In this document: one piece after another, positions 32,516 through 45,235 of the stretch
How the letters are laid out: each line of letters opens with the position of its first letter
Numbering within the stretch: position 1 is the first letter of the stretch
Source: Spirogloea muscicola
Lineage: Eukaryota; Streptophyta; Zygnematophyceae; Spirogloeales; Spirogloeaceae
Direction: 5' to 3'
Assembly (NCBI GenBank): GCA_009602725.1
Contig: WELB01000135.1
Location: forward strand, 47,429 to 111,428
DNA: 64,000 bases
The notes under the pieces: model-generated
What the model saw: the letters and a program-made list of their open reading frames with translations, nothing else
Databases searched by the model: none
Told to the model about the DNA's origin: nothing
Made by a program: the position numbers and the translations under genes

Positions 32516-33477
32516 TGTCTAAAAATAGACCCCGCCCTTTGGGAATGCCAAGCGGTGCCGCGACCATTGCGCCGGATGTCGACATCTGCTGTCGATGTTG
32601 CGGGTGACGACATCTGGATGACGACATGGATTCGTATCCCCATTGTCGGGCAAGCCCCTCCAGTGGTGGTCCTTTGGGCTACCCTCGTCACACCCTCCGG
32701 GAGAGGAGGCAGACTGTAACGAATCCCGCCCTGAACACGCAGTTAAGAGGGAGAGAGTCCTTATTGTATTCGAGCATAGGGGGTTTAGGGGCCAACCCAC
32801 TACACAAGGAAGCACTAGCGCATAGCGCAGCGGAAGACAGGCCCTGTGGCGCCGCCTTGACGGCGGCTCCACCTCCTGGGCGCAGGCCGGCGCAGCAGGC
32901 CCCGCAGCGGAGTGCGGCGGCGGCTGCGGCGGCGAGCAGCGGCAAGGCTGCTCCAAGGCTTCCTCGGCTCGAACTGATTGATGAGCCTCAGCCCCTGAGG
33001 CTCCTTAGTGCTTCCCCGTGCCACACCCCCTCCAGGGGTGTGAGCAGGTTCGCCCCAAGGCCCGCCTTGCGGCAGGCCAAAGGTCCTCCCTTGGCCGGGC
33101 GGATCCTTGAGGGGTATTTCCGGACGGGCGGAGCCCGCACCCGGGCGGGCCACCGGCCAGCCAGCCTGGCAGCTGGCAGGGTACCTGGCCCAAATAGTCG
33201 GTCATGTAATGCCAACAGAGCCATGTGGCTTAACCAGACGGCTGTTTCTTTACACAGACTTAATGCTATACGTAGTTGACAAAACTGAGCAGTCGGACCA
33301 GTGACGCCAAGCGAGAGGCACTGCCCTGCTTGCCTGCTGCCGCAGCCGCCGCCACAGCTCTGCTGCCGCCGTCTGCTGCCCAGCCCGTCGCCGCAGCTCG
33401 TCGCTGCGGGACATCGCCGACTTTCCGTACGTGCGTGGCTGCGCCCCATTTAGGGACAGCTACTAAGCCAGACCCTC
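32516..33477 (+). mobile_element. 5' LTR (LTR-C), first part, interrupted by LTR-B
   Basis: It begins about TGTCTAAAAATAGACC and carries the TTTGGGAATGCCAAGCGG site and TGTCGA-type boxes. A reversed LTR-B splits it at 32715-33254, and a complete minus-strand gypsy element is inserted at 33478. The LTR continues at 40277-40466. Confidence 0.7.
32715..33254 (-). mobile_element. Solo LTR-B, reverse orientation
   Basis: It is bounded by TGTAACGAATCCC and GTTTCTTTACA, 540 bp. TSD CAGAC is perfect (32710-32714 and 33255-33259). Confidence 0.85.
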
Positions 33478-34351
33478 TGTGACGTTCCTGACCCTTAAGA
33501 GCACAGTCAGGGGTCAGTAAGTCCTTCTTGAATTCGGTCGCTGGGGTTTTGAGACAAACCCCCAGCACAGAGAAGCACCACGTGTACTACGCAGCGGAAT
33601 ACCTTGCCCTGAGGCGCCGCCGACAGGCGGCGACTCACCTCTCAGGTACGGGCCGGCGACTGTCCCCAGTGGGAGCAGCCAAAGTCTACTTACAGGAGAG
33701 CCGGGAAGATCCGCAGCAACGGGTTGCGGCGTCGGGCTGCAGCAGCAGGCAGCAGCAGGCCTGCGTGGACGAGCTGCGGCAGCAGGCGGCAGCAGGGCTG
33801 CGCGCCTCTCTCTCGCGGAGGCTTCAATGACTTGGACCGATTACCCTGAGCCTGGTCTCAGCCCTACTTGTTGTGCTTCATGTGCCACCCTCCCCAGGGG
33901 TCTCTGGGAGGTTCGTCTCAGGGCCCACCTCGGGAGGCGGGCCCGACAAGGGGAATCTAGTACGTGGCCAGGCCACGCGGCTTCCTTCTGGAAGTGGCGG
34001 CCAGCCTGCAGCGCCGCCGAGCGGCGCCCTGCGGCGCCGGCTTGCGGCGCCGCCAGTGCGTCACGGGTGTGGCGCGGCGTCACGGGCGCGCCACCGTGTC
34101 ACATACACGTCATTACGGGTGTGTCGGCAGTTACCAGAATATGCCGAGGAGCTTCTCTCCGGAAGTCCAGGATTGGCCACCTCTGCTGGAGGCGGCCGCG
34201 CCTGCACGTCACATCGTCAGCAGGCGCGTCACACCGCGCGACACTTGCGCGGGTCGCTCGCGCGTCGCACGCGTCAGGCACGTGCGCGTCAGTGGTTACA
34301 CGGTTGCGCTTAACTCGGAGTTAAGCGTCCCGTAACGGCGGGGACGTTACA
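33478..34351 (-). mobile_element. 3' LTR (LTR-A) of the minus-strand element
   Basis: It runs, in reverse, from TGTAACGTCCCCGCC at 34351 to GAACGTCACA at 33478. A purine-rich tract (reverse of TTCCTCCCCACTT) borders it on the internal side. Confidence 0.8.
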
Positions 34352-37300
34352 TTCCTCCCCACTTAGATATTCACGTCCTCGGGAACTAGGACACGACACC
34401 ACGAACCCGAAGAGTTTAACTTCGACGGGGGCGTGTGGTACACGACGCAAAGGGATATGCCCTTTGGCAAGATACTTACGGAGAACGGCGCGACAATGGG
34501 CAAGATTGGCCGCCATGTCCACGTATTGTGCTCAGGTCCATAACCGAGCCACTCGACAAAATACTTTCGGGGCTTACGTCGCCCACGGAGTTTGTCGCGG
34601 TGAGACAAGATCTCCTCCACCATACTGCTCATTCCCAACGACAAGGGGAGGTGGGCGGTTGGACACGACCATCCGAATGGAATGGTTCGAGCTGGGGCAC
34701 ATGGAATACTTTGTGGAATTTCCATTGTACCTGTTTATCCAGCTTATAAGCGACCGGACCGACGCGACGCATTCCACGGAAGGGTCCAACCCACTGTGGC
34801 AGCAACTTAGGAGTACCGACAGCCCCCAAGGAGGGGTGCTGTGTGCTTAAGAGCACTTGAGCACCAGTGTCGAAGGATATACTCCGACGACTTCGATCAG
34901 CATACTCCTTTTGCCGTTGCTAGGCAATCTCCAAGCATTGCCTAATCCTCCGCTGAGCTTCCAGGAGGTTACTGGTAAAAGGGTTACAGCGGTCGGCACG
35001 TGTTCCGACCTCCCCACCTGTAAGGGTACTCGGGGATGCTGACCGTAGTTGAGGAAGAAAGGGGTGGATTCATGGAAGGCATTGCTTGCTGAAGCAAGAT
35101 ACTCATCCCAGTCACTTCGGCTGGGGTTTACAAAGTGCCTTACCATGTCCGACAAACCCGATTCATCAATCCCCTCTGACCATCCGTTTGAGGGTGGAAA
35201 GACGTGGACATGGATTGCTGGGTGCCAATCAGCCTGCAAACTTCTTTCCAGAAGTGCCCCGTAAAGCGAGGGTCGCGGTCAGACACGATTCGCTTGGGAA
35301 CTCCGTGCAGTTTCCATACTCGATCCACAAACAGACCAGCAAATTCATTGGCTGACACCTTTGTGGTCGTAGGCACAAAATGCGCCATTTCACTCAAACG
35401 ATCCACAAATACGACGATGGCGTCACAGCCGTTCCGCGTCATCGGCAACTGGGTGATGAATCCACATCAGACCAGTTCCTCGGAGGAATCTCCAACTGTT
35501 GGAGCAATTCGGCAGTCGCAGGAGAGCGTGCCTTACTGCGCTGGCAGGTGGCACATGTCTTCACAAAAGATTTCACTTGGACTTTTGAGTCCGGCCACCA
35601 GAAGAGAAGCTGGACAGCTTTCTTTGTCTTTCCCATACCCAAATGACCACCATACGGAGGCTCATGCAGTTCTTGCAAGATACTGCTGCGCAAGGCATTG
35701 CAGTCAGGGACTACAATGGCGTCACCTCGCCATAGAAAGCCTTGGTCATTTACTAGTGTGCGTGTATTGGTTTCATCTGCAAACCATGGGTCTGTGCCAT
35801 ACCCATCAGGAAAACGCACATACAGCTCAGAGAGGTTGGCGGTAGACTGCCGAGCAGCTCCACGAGTAGGCCGCACGTCTGCGGTCTGAACCCTTGAAGC
35901 GTGCAAGACAGCCGCCACAGCAGCCTCTGTAATGTTACGGCTCACCGAATCTGCAACATTTATACTTCCAGAGCGGTACAATCACTGGAAACGGAATGTG
36001 GCCATGCACTTAGCTCACGGTGCTTGACGCCTGCTCGATTGCTGTTGTGTGTGACAGTAGGTCAACGGGCAATGACCCGGTACAACCGTACATGCAACAC
36101 CCACGAGAATGCAGCGCCACAAAAGTATGGCGAGCACAACAGCAAGGAGCTCTTGCTCTCCCGTAGCAAAGTTGCGCTCTGCAGGACAAGGCAGGCTACC
36201 TTCAAATGCTACAGGGTGACCCTCCTGCAAGAGGACGGCACGAGTGCCGATCAAATAGGCGTCACTACTAAAGTGGCTAGCCTTCTCGAGGCAAGGCCAA
36301 AACGGGTGGATGTACCAGGACCCGTTTTCAAATCCTCAAATGCGCTCTGGCATTTGGACGTCCACACCCAACTGACGTCCTTACGAGTAAGCTTCGTAAG
36401 AGGAGTTGCCATACTTCCGTATTCTCACAGAAACTTACGGAAGGGGTTTGCGAATTCCAAGAAGGAACGCAACTGTGGTACATTCCGTGGCACATTGACG
36501 ATGACAGTCCTTTATTACTTCGTGGGGTTGACGCGAAACCCGTCTCTGCCCTATAGAGGTTGCGGCTGGTTATACACATATTTCGGCATACGGTTTGCAC
36601 TCAGCAATTGCAGTACATGCTGCAGGGGCGGTGCGTAAACCTCAGGCGTTTTACAGAACACCAGTCTGCCTTTTACTCGAACCAGCACAGAGTCACACCT
36701 TTAGGGGGCCCAAAGACCTCATCATCACTACCTGACACGTGGCAAGTGTTTTTGGTGAAACCAAAACGGAGCATCTTGCAGCAGAAGTAGCCGAGCGGCC
36801 TACAACAAGCCAAACGGGACTTCCTCAGGTGTGAGACGAAAATGGTCATCACCACTTTGCAAAGCGGGGGGAGCTATACACATAAGCTCCCGCAAGACGA
36901 TGTTACAAATCGTCAATGCTAAGCAAATGGCATGCTATCTCGACAGTGAGCTCGTTCAGAGCTTGTACTCGATGCACATCCAAAGATTCAGCCTACTTCA
37001 CAACGAAGAGGATGGGTGCACCGCACGATAATTGTCAAGAGTCACACCATGTGAGGTACAACACTCACAACAGAGTCAGGGGGAGACTCTGTGCGCATCA
37101 TCACAATTACATACTTAGCAAAGCTGGATGCATGTGAGAGTACGTCTTCAAGTGCAGCCTTCCGGCTCAGCTTGCCAGGGTGCTGGTCAAAGCAATCCCA
37201 TACAGGTCAACCCTTTGTCAACCAAAGGCAGAGACGAGCATTCTCCCTGAGTACACAGAATGCACTAGTCCGCTGAAGGCGTCATAAGCCGGCGGTTTAC

Positions 37301-39370
37301 ACTCAAGTGCACCGTGCACTCAGATACATCGCTGGACCAATGGCGCAATCTTCACCATTCCGCATATGAGCTTCCGTACTCGGGCAGGACATAGGGTCGT
37401 ACATGGTCTTGTCCATACACGCTATTACGTAGGCCTCGCAAGGTGAGTACCGAAGCAGGGGTCACCTGTGCCATGGCATTACACAGGACTGACTTCACGA
37501 TCAAGTCCACAACTTCCACGGACAGAAGCCACAACTAGGCCAGCTTGGTTTGGGCGGTACTACATCAGAGCCCAGCTCGTACAAGACTGATGGAATCCGG
37601 CAAGCCGGTGCTGATCAACAACACAGCCGACGTTTGCCAATGACTTTTGGCATTTTGTCCATTTGCCAGTGTAAGTTGCAAGATACCAGTAGGCTTTACA
37701 ACCAAAGCCCTGTTGCTCAGAAGCTTTCTTACTGACACAGGAGGTAGAAACCTCCGCATTGACAAGGCTATAAGCTGGACAACCAGCTTCCAGTCCTTGG
37801 ACTACAGTCTTGGCGCTATGGCACCGGGTGCCGAGGCACATACACAACAGTAAGAATAGAGCTACGAGCTACAACTACGAGCAGTTTAATAGCTGGGAGA
37901 AACGCCATCATCTCCATACTACACGTGGGAGTGGCCCGCCTTCCGGCGATACGACAAAGCCAACTCTTTTGGAGGTAGAGGGTTTACTCCCCGACTGCAC
38001 GGTGCGATGAAGAGGACTGTCCTCAGTACCGTGTAAACTGGTCGTGTTCGCATGCACGTTTGGAGCATCTTTGCAACTGATTAGAAAACACCCATACAAC
38101 AAGGTGCTCTTCATTCACCAGCGTTTGCATAAGCCCATGCAAAGAGCGTACTACTGGCACAACAGACTGCGGACACACACACGTCCTACAAGTATGAGGT
38201 GACGATACATACCACGTCACATGAAAGTCAGCGGGCGTGAAGCTCCGCGTACTTGTCACCCGTACATAGCGGTGAGTGAGTGGTGGAAGAAGTCCCAAGT
38301 GTTGTACACTCTGGGGTGGGAGGACGACTTCACAGTGTTCCACCATGCGGCAGCATATGGTAAGATATGTAGCTGCAATTCCCACGCGGAATTCGAACGG
38401 TGTCGCGCATATCATGAACCAGTTGTTCAGATCGCGGAACCAGGCGGTAGGACTACCTTGCCCATCGTACTTGGAGGGCTGGCATGGCCGGGCACGGCCC
38501 AGTTGCCTGAAATAGCGTAATTGTGCCTTGACGCGACGAACTCGCGGCTCTTCAGCATACACACGGTCGAGTATTGTTCGCATCTCTTCGCGTGGCGCTT
38601 CCTCTCCGGGATTGCCAGCGAATCATCACTCGGAATGGCATCCGCTATTTGCTCCACAAGACGCACAAGGCGTTGCACCTCGGCCGGAGTCAGGCCGTCC
38701 AGGTCGGGTGCGTGGAGCTCCGCCGACTCACTCTCCGTCTCCTCGACCTCAGCCGGAGGTACGACCGGTGGAGGAGGATTAGGTTGCGCACTTGTGTCGG
38801 CCGACTCCATGCCTTTACACCAGCACACTGAGGGATCAAATCAGTGGAGGGCGTAGGACACAACGGCTAAGACAATACTACCACAATATTACTGAGCAAG
38901 CTGGTGCCCCAGGCAAGCAAAGCAATCATGATAGTGCGCAAGTCATACCCCCAAAACACGAAGCCGTACGAGCGAGCTGAGGGAGGGACCAGGACTGGTG
39001 TACGGACCAGCTTCTGGCACATAGCCAGATTTCGCCGCCCAGCGGCGGTCGGTTTCACCTCCTTGTCACGCAGACAGGCAATCCGCCGACCGCAGGTGGT
39101 TAAGCAGGCGAAATACTGACCTGGCAATTGTAATTGCCGCTGGGGTGGAGAACCACTTGATATTGGCCGACCCCAGATGCGTGGATGCAGCGGGCGAGTG
39201 TTCACAGCACCCACCAGTCCGAAGATGCAGATCCACGGGTACACTCTGGCAAGGGATCTAAGTCACAAAAGACTAGTCAGTGCCAGAACATCAGAAGGAA
39301 CCTTGCATGTGTCAGCCGTATTATCACAGAATACGAGACTAGCAAGATGCAAGGACTCCTCTGATACCAA

Positions 39371-40276
39371 TGTGACGTTCCTGACCCTTCAGAGCACAGT
39401 CAGGGGTCAGTAAGTCCTTCTTGAATTCGGTCGCTGGGGTTTTGAGACAAACCCCCAGCACAGAGAAGCACCACGTGTACTACGCAGCGGAATACCTTGC
39501 CCTGAGGCGCCGCCGACAGGCGGCGACTCACCTCTCAGGTACGGGCCGGCGACTGTCCCCAGTGGGAGCAGCCAAAGTCTACTTACAGGAGAGCCGGGAA
39601 GATCCGCAGCAACGGGTTGCGGCGTCGGGCTGCAGCAGCAGGCAGCAGCAGGCCTGCGTGGACGAGCTGCGGCAGCAGGCGGCAGCAGGGCTGCGCGCCT
39701 CTCTCTCGCGTGGGCTGACTTGGACCGATTACCCTGAGCCTGGTCTCAGCCCTACTTGTAGTGCTTCATGTGCCACCCTCCCCAGCGGTCTCTGGGAGGT
39801 TCGTCTCAGGGCCCACCTCGGGGAGGCGGGCCCGACAAGGGGAATCTAGTACGTGGCCAGGCCACGCGGCTTCTTTCTGGAAGTGGCGGCCAGTGCCGGC
39901 CAATGGCGGCCAGCCTGCGGCGCCGCCGAGCGGCGGCGCCCTGCGGCGCCGGCTTGCGGCGCCGCCAGTGCGTCACGGGTGTGGCGCGGCGTCACGGGCG
40001 CGCCACACGTGTCACATACCCGTCATTTCGGGTGTGTCGGCAGATACCAGAATATGCCGAGGAGCTTCTCTCCGGAAGTCCAGGATTGGCCACCTCTGCT
40101 GGAGGCGGCCGCGCCTGCACGTCACATCGTCAGCAGGCGCGTCACACCGCGCGACACCTCACGCGGGTCGCTCGCGCGTCGCACGCGCGTCGCACGCGTC
40201 AGGCACGTGCGCGTCAGTGGTTACACGGTTGCGCTTAACTCGGAGTTAAGCGTCCCGTAACGGCGGGGACGTTACA
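39371..40276 (-). mobile_element. 5' LTR (LTR-A) of the minus-strand element
   Basis: The initiator tRNA-Met primer site lies directly inside it (39358-39369). It closely matches the other LTR of the element, with a slightly longer GC-rich U3 part. Confidence 0.8.
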
Positions 40277-43200
40277 CCCTCAGTAGAGTCGCCGCCTCCT
40301 GGTGGTGCCTCAAGGTAAGACTTCTGCTGCGTGCTCATACATGCGCTTGGTGCGCTGGCGTTTCACTACGTAGATGGTTAGTTAGTCCCCAAAAACCCCC
40401 CAGGTCCGAACTCCAATAAGTCTGTACGAAACCCATGAATGTGTGTATAGTGATCAGGACGTCACATTGGTATCAGAGGTAGCCTTGCATCTGGCTAGCC
40501 TCACATTTATGATGATACAGCTGACAAGGCAAGGTTCCTTCTGATGCTCTGGACCTACTAGTCTCTGGTGAGTTGAGACCCCTTGCCAGAGTGTCACCGT
40601 GGACTGCATCGGCGGGCGAGTGGTGCTGTTGCCACTCGCCCGCTGCATCCACGTCCGGGGTCGGCCAATGTTAAGCGGTCCTTCACCCCGGCGGCAACGG
40701 CAATCACCCCGGCGGCAACTGCAATCGCCAGACCCGTATTTAGCCTGCGTTACCACCTGCGGTTGTAGATTGCCTGTCTGTTTGACAAGGAGGTGTTACC
40801 GATCGCCGCTGGGCGGCGAATCCTGGCCAACTTCAAGAGGCTGGTCCATACTCCAGTCCTGGCCCCTCCCTCAGCTGCGCGTGCGGCTTTGCGTTTTGGG
40901 GATATGACTTGCGCGCTGCCAGAATGGCTTGCTTGACTGGGGCATCAGCTTGGTCAGTAACATTGTGGTAGTATTGTCTCAGCGGTGTGTCTTATGCCCG
41001 TCACTGACTTGGCCCCTCAGTGTTTTGGTGGTGTAAAGGCAAAGAGTCCGCCGACTCGCCTCCGCCAGCAGTACCACCGGTTGAGGTTTAGGTAGACGAG
41101 CCTGGCGGAGCTTCAAGCGGCCGGGACCCGGACGGCCTGACATTGCCGAGGCGCGGCGCCTAAGGGAGCAAGTTGAGGCTGCGATACCGAGTAGGGAGCC
41201 GCTAGTGACTTCCGTGTTATAGGCGCTGTGCGGAGAGGTACGTACACTAATTGCCCGTATGTGCGCGCGGGTGAACAGTGTGACGTTCTGAGCCCTATAC
41301 AGACAGTTAGGGGTTAGGACGTCCTTATTGGTTTCGGTCGCTGGGGTTTAGAGACAAACCCCCAGCACTGTGAAGCACCACGTGTACCACGCAGCGGAAT
41401 ACCTTGCCCTGAGGCGCCGCCGACAGGCGGCGACTCACCTCTCAGGTACGGGCCAGCAACTGTCCTCAAAGGAGCAGTCACAGTCTTACCACAGGAGAGC
41501 CGATGAAGGTCCGCGACGACAGGATGCGGCGACGGGCTGCAGCAGCAGGAGCAGCAGGGCTGCGTCGGCGGTGCTGCGGCAGCAGGCGGCAGCAGGGCTG
41601 CGCCTCTCTCTCGGGGGCTTCACTGATGTTGACCGGGTGCCCCGAGTCTGCTCTCGGCCCTACTTTTAGTGCTTCGTGTGCCACCTTCCCCAGGGGTCTC
41701 TGGGAGGCTCGTCTCAGGGCCCACCTCGGGAAGGCGGGCCCGACAAAGGGATCTATTACGAGGGCAGGCCACGCGGCTCCCGGTCGGAATCGGCGAGCGC
41801 CTGCAAGTCGTCAGCAAGCGCGTCACACCGCGCGACACCTCGCGAGGGTCGCTCGCGCGTTGCACGCGCGTCGCACGCGTCAGACACGTGCGCGTCAGTG
41901 GTTACACGACAGCGCTTAACTCGGAGTTAAGCGTCCCGTAACGGCGGGGACGTTACAAACAGTGTGTTAGACGCGTCAAGGCCAAAGTCAGCCGCGGTGC
42001 GCGCTTGGGGCGTGCCCACCGTGCCAGCCTTCAAAGGATGATGGGCAGGGCAGCCCCGCGGCCCGGCTACGAGAGATGAAGGCGTGGTTCGTACTGCTTG
42101 AGGTGCCCGTGACATCCCGCGTAGGGCTTGCCGCCACGTACCTCACGGGAATCACGCCGCCGTGTGGGAGTCTAGGGAGTCGTCCTCTACACCCAGGGTA
42201 TTCGAGACCTGGGACTTCTTCACCCGCTCGCATACCACCTTGTACGTGGACGTACACGCGGAGCTCAATGCCCAGTAACCAACCCGACGTCATTCGTACG
42301 GTGGAAGATGACTTTGAGGACGATGTACGTCGACTTCATCTGTTCTTAATAAAGTGCGGCAAGATGAATGCCATGGATCAAGTCCAGCGCTTCAAGGGGG
42401 CCTCCCGCACCACGTTGCAGTATTGTCCCAACTGGACACTTTCACGCATGAAGTGGTTACATCCTTGGATAAGTATATTGTGCAAGCGCGGCAGCCATTC
42501 CCTATGTATCCAACGAGAAAGCGCCTGCTTCGTAATGAGGTTCGTGACGCGCCGGGGCCTTTGATTGTGAAGCGTCTCATGCCTAGGAAGAACGGCTCCG
42601 GTGGTAGACGTCGGCAGCCGCCTCGGTTGGTGGTAGTGCCCAAGGGGAATCGAAGTTTGTCCATGAAGAAGATCGGGCGTGCTACCGGTGCGGCCAAAAG
42701 GGGCCCCCCGTACACGGGAATGCCCACAGCCGCCAAAGCCACCGACGTCGTCTATGCCATCCTCCGCTCGCCCAAAGGGCCAGTAAAAGGGTAAAGGGAA
42801 AGGTGAGTGCCCTTCTTCATCTTCCTTATGTGTACTTCAGCTGATGATGAAAAAATGCTGTTTGAACTTGTAGGGGCGAGTATGTTGTGCCAGTAGTACG
42901 CTCTGTGCATGGGCTTATGCAACCGCTGGTGGACAAAGGCCTCCTTGTTGTATGGGTTCCTTTTAATCAGTTGCAGGAAGCTGCGAGCATTTACTTGAGC
43001 TGAATCAGTTACACGGTAGTAAGGAACCGGTCTTCTTAATTGTGCTGGGCAGTCGCGGAGTGAAATCTCTACCTCCAAAGGGGCTGGCTTTGTTGTGTAG
43101 CCGGAAGGCGGCCCACCTCCACGTGAAGTATGGAGTGGAAGGCGTTCCCCCAAGACCTCGTGAATTGCTCGTATTTGTAGTCACGTAATATGCTCACGGT

Positions 43201-43315
43201 TGTAAGTGCCTCGGCACTTAGCGCTGTCGCGCCAACTATGCTGTTTCAGGACTGGTGCCTAATTAGCCAGCCCAAAGAAATATACAGAGACGGGGGCTTC
43301 TGCAGAGAACTTCGC
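40277..43315 (+). mobile_element. Second part of the LTR-C 5' LTR and gypsy internal region (leader, gag, protease start)
   Basis: The LTR ends at 40466 (GGACGTCACA) and the primer site TGGTATCAGAGG follows at 40468-40479. The leader (to about 41000) contains the conserved CTCGCCCGCTGCATCCACG segment. Gag begins about 41030, is interrupted by a solo LTR-A at 41279-41957, and continues to about 42800; a protease-region remnant reaches 43315. It is a fossil with many breaks and its 3' part is absent. Confidence 0.65.
41279..41957 (-). mobile_element. Solo LTR-A, reverse orientation, internally shortened
   Basis: TSD AACAG is perfect (41274-41278 and 41958-41962) and gag sequence continues across it. 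It is 679 bp, shorter than other LTR-A copies because part of the GC-rich U3 is absent. Confidence 0.85.
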
Positions 43316-44078
43316 TGTAACGTCCCTGTCCCCAATCACACAGATAGAGTCAGAACGTCCTGTTTGGGTTACAGACATAGGGTGTTTAGGAGACAACCCC
43401 CTTACAGAGTGCAATGCCAGCGCACACAGCGCACACAAACGCGCACATGGCGCACAGCGGAAGTCTTACCCTGAGGCACCGCCGGAAGGCGGCGACTCAC
43501 CGAGGGTCAGCAGCTGTCTCCGCAAGGGGCGCAGCCATGGTACTTACAGAGAGCCGGCGAGGCCCGCAGTGACGAGCTGCGGCAACGGGCTGGGCAGCAG
43601 GCGGCAGCAGCAGAGCTGTGGTGGCGGCTGCGGCAGCAGGCAGCAGCAGGGTTGTGCCTCTCTTGGCGTCACGGGTCCGACTGACTAGTCTGGCCTCGGC
43701 CTGCTGCTGATAAGCGTTCCCTCTGCCACCCCTTCCCCGAGGGTGTGACAAGGGCTGCCCCAACATCCTCCCCCGGAGGAGCGGGCCTGACAAGGGAATA
43801 CGACGGATCTGCCGGACGCTGACGCGCGCGAGCGAAGCAGCGCCTGGCGGATGGAGACAACTTCCGGACGATCCAGCGCGCGAGCGAAGCAGCGCCTCTC
43901 GGACAGTACGACTGGCGGACGATGCCGCGCGATACGAAGCCCGGGGCTTCGGACCGTACTTAGCTACACGGGGTGAAGCAAACTACCCGCACCGTTTGGG
44001 ACTCCCAAACGGTAGATACGATACGATCATGTAAGGTTACCGGCACCGTTAGCACTCTCAAACGGAGGGAACGTTACA
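43316..44078 (-). mobile_element. LTR-C, reverse orientation
   Basis: It is bounded by TGTAACGTCCCTGTC and AGGGAACGTTACA. In reverse it matches the LTR at 21358-22652, including the palindrome (near 44005) and the GCGCTGCTTCGCTCGCGC repeats. No matching TSD was found, so a flank has been lost or rearranged. Confidence 0.65.
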
Positions 44079-44424
44079 TGTCCCTTACACACGCAGGGTG
44101 AGTCGTCCTTCTTAAGTTCGGCTGTAGGGGGCCTAGGGATAAGACTGGGTCTGAGGCTCCTCACTCGTCGCCACTGAGTGGTTCCTTTTCCTCCCGTTCT
44201 GACATAGCGCTTTAGGCCCCTCAGTCATTTTGCCCCTTCGAACCTTTGTCAATTCTTCTTGGGCTGGCTTTTCACAGCCCTTGCCCCCATTGGGAGAGCC
44301 ACTTCTTCTTCGCTTAGGGACCAACCCACTACACGGCATTCGCGCATAGCCGCAGCGGAAACAGGCCCCGTGGCGCGGCCGTCCAGCGGCGACTCCACCT
44401 CCTGGGCGCAAGCCGGCGGCTGTT
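44079..44424 (-). mobile_element. LTR-B fragment, reverse orientation, with a LINE tail inside
   Basis: It matches the 3' part of LTR-B in reverse (CACACGCAGGGTGAGTCGTC, then CTACACGGCATTCGCGCATAG and GCGGCGACTCCACCTCCTG) and is cut off at about 44424. A 175-bp LINE end is inserted at 44140-44314. Confidence 0.6.
44140..44314 (+). mobile_element. Severely truncated LINE copy (tail J) in LTR-B
   Basis: TSD TAGGGA is perfect (44134-44139 and 44315-44320). The 175-bp insert starts with the last LINE codons (LRLLTRRH and stop), then a UTR and a tail with GGGCTG-GCTTTTCA-CAGCCC and CCATTGGGAGAGCCACTTC. It is the copy that proves the short tails are ends of the LINE. Confidence 0.75.
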
Positions 44425-45235
44425 CCATAAGGTGCGCGCAGTACGACCGCTCATCAAAGGCGGACGACAAAACAAACGGAGCGACTACAAGGGCCAAAGC
44501 CCACGCGCGACGCCGACGGGCAGAAGACCGTTCGAAGCGCAACGAGGGAAGCCCATCTGAAGGTACCTCAATGAGCCACAAAACCGTGAAGGTGAGCGCC
44601 ACCGAAGCGGTGGCGGGGCGATCGTGGAACAGACGGCTGAAGGACCATGTTACGTTCGAGTCGGCGAGACGGGTGCACGGCCCACGACAGCCGGCCATCC
44701 AGCTTAGCCAACCAGCGTAGCCACGGCCGAACCTGGCCTATCAGGTAGCACTAGATCTTCGCCGCGCCCGGGCCAAGTCGGGGCGAGCAGCCCTTGCAAA
44801 GCAGTCCGCCTTGCAAGTATTACCCGCTTGCCGCAAGCCACGCCTGCGCCAACGCCGCGCCATAGAAGCGTAAAGCCTAGGGCAGGAGCCGCAGCAGCTA
44901 TTAAACCTTTGCACGGATCCGCTACGCGACTGCGAGAAATTGTGGTGATTCTGTGGTGAGCAGCCTTATGTGTTGTGCTGCGTATCACAAGCTTTACACT
45001 AGTTTTGAGCACTAGTCCTCAGATTGCATCACTTAAGGCTGTGAATTGAGGCCTAGTAGCATCATCATCGATTTGATATTCACTGATCTCGCACAAGTCG
45101 TCATCTTGTTGACAAGAGATTGCACATTTGCTTGTGTGTATGCTCTCTAGTCAGTAGACAGTCCGTCGCCCTTGAAGCTACAGGTACTAATTTGGACGGT
45201 TTTTACCTTTCTTCTCTTGTTGTGAGAGTATTAAC
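44425..45235. other. Unassigned stretch
   Basis: No similarity to other repeats in the window and no recognised protein. The first 300 bases are GC-rich with an open plus frame ending at 44720 (segment MSHKTVKVSATEAVAGRSWN); the last 300 are AT-richer. It could be unique host DNA trapped between elements, or an element seen only once here. Confidence 0.35.

Larger units (their letters stand above)
33478..40276 (-). mobile_element. Complete-structure Ty3/gypsy element, LTR-A subfamily 2 (fossil)
   Basis: TSD CCCTC is perfect (33473-33477 and 40277-40281). On the minus strand: 5' LTR 40276-39371, primer site TGGTATCAGAGG at 39369-39358, leader, gag region (about 38900-37900), protease (37800-37570), reverse transcriptase (37500-36400), RNase H (36400-35900), integrase (35900-34750), chromodomain (34720-34500), purine tract and 3' LTR 34351-33478. 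The LTRs are nearly identical by eye (874 and 906 bp, mostly indel difference), so the insertion is fairly recent, yet the coding part is badly degenerate (well over ten breaks). It is inserted in an LTR-C. Confidence 0.8.

Noticed and set aside
38521-38856. Plus-strand ORFs across the minus-strand gypsy gag
   Set aside because: They are antisense shadows of the gag N-terminal region of the minus-strand element.
44205-44314. tRNA-derived SINE: GGTTCGAA B-box-like word on the reverse strand of tails J and K
   Set aside because: Copy J begins with the last LINE codons and has the LINE 3' UTR order, so a truncated LINE explains it without a polymerase III promoter. No convincing A box.
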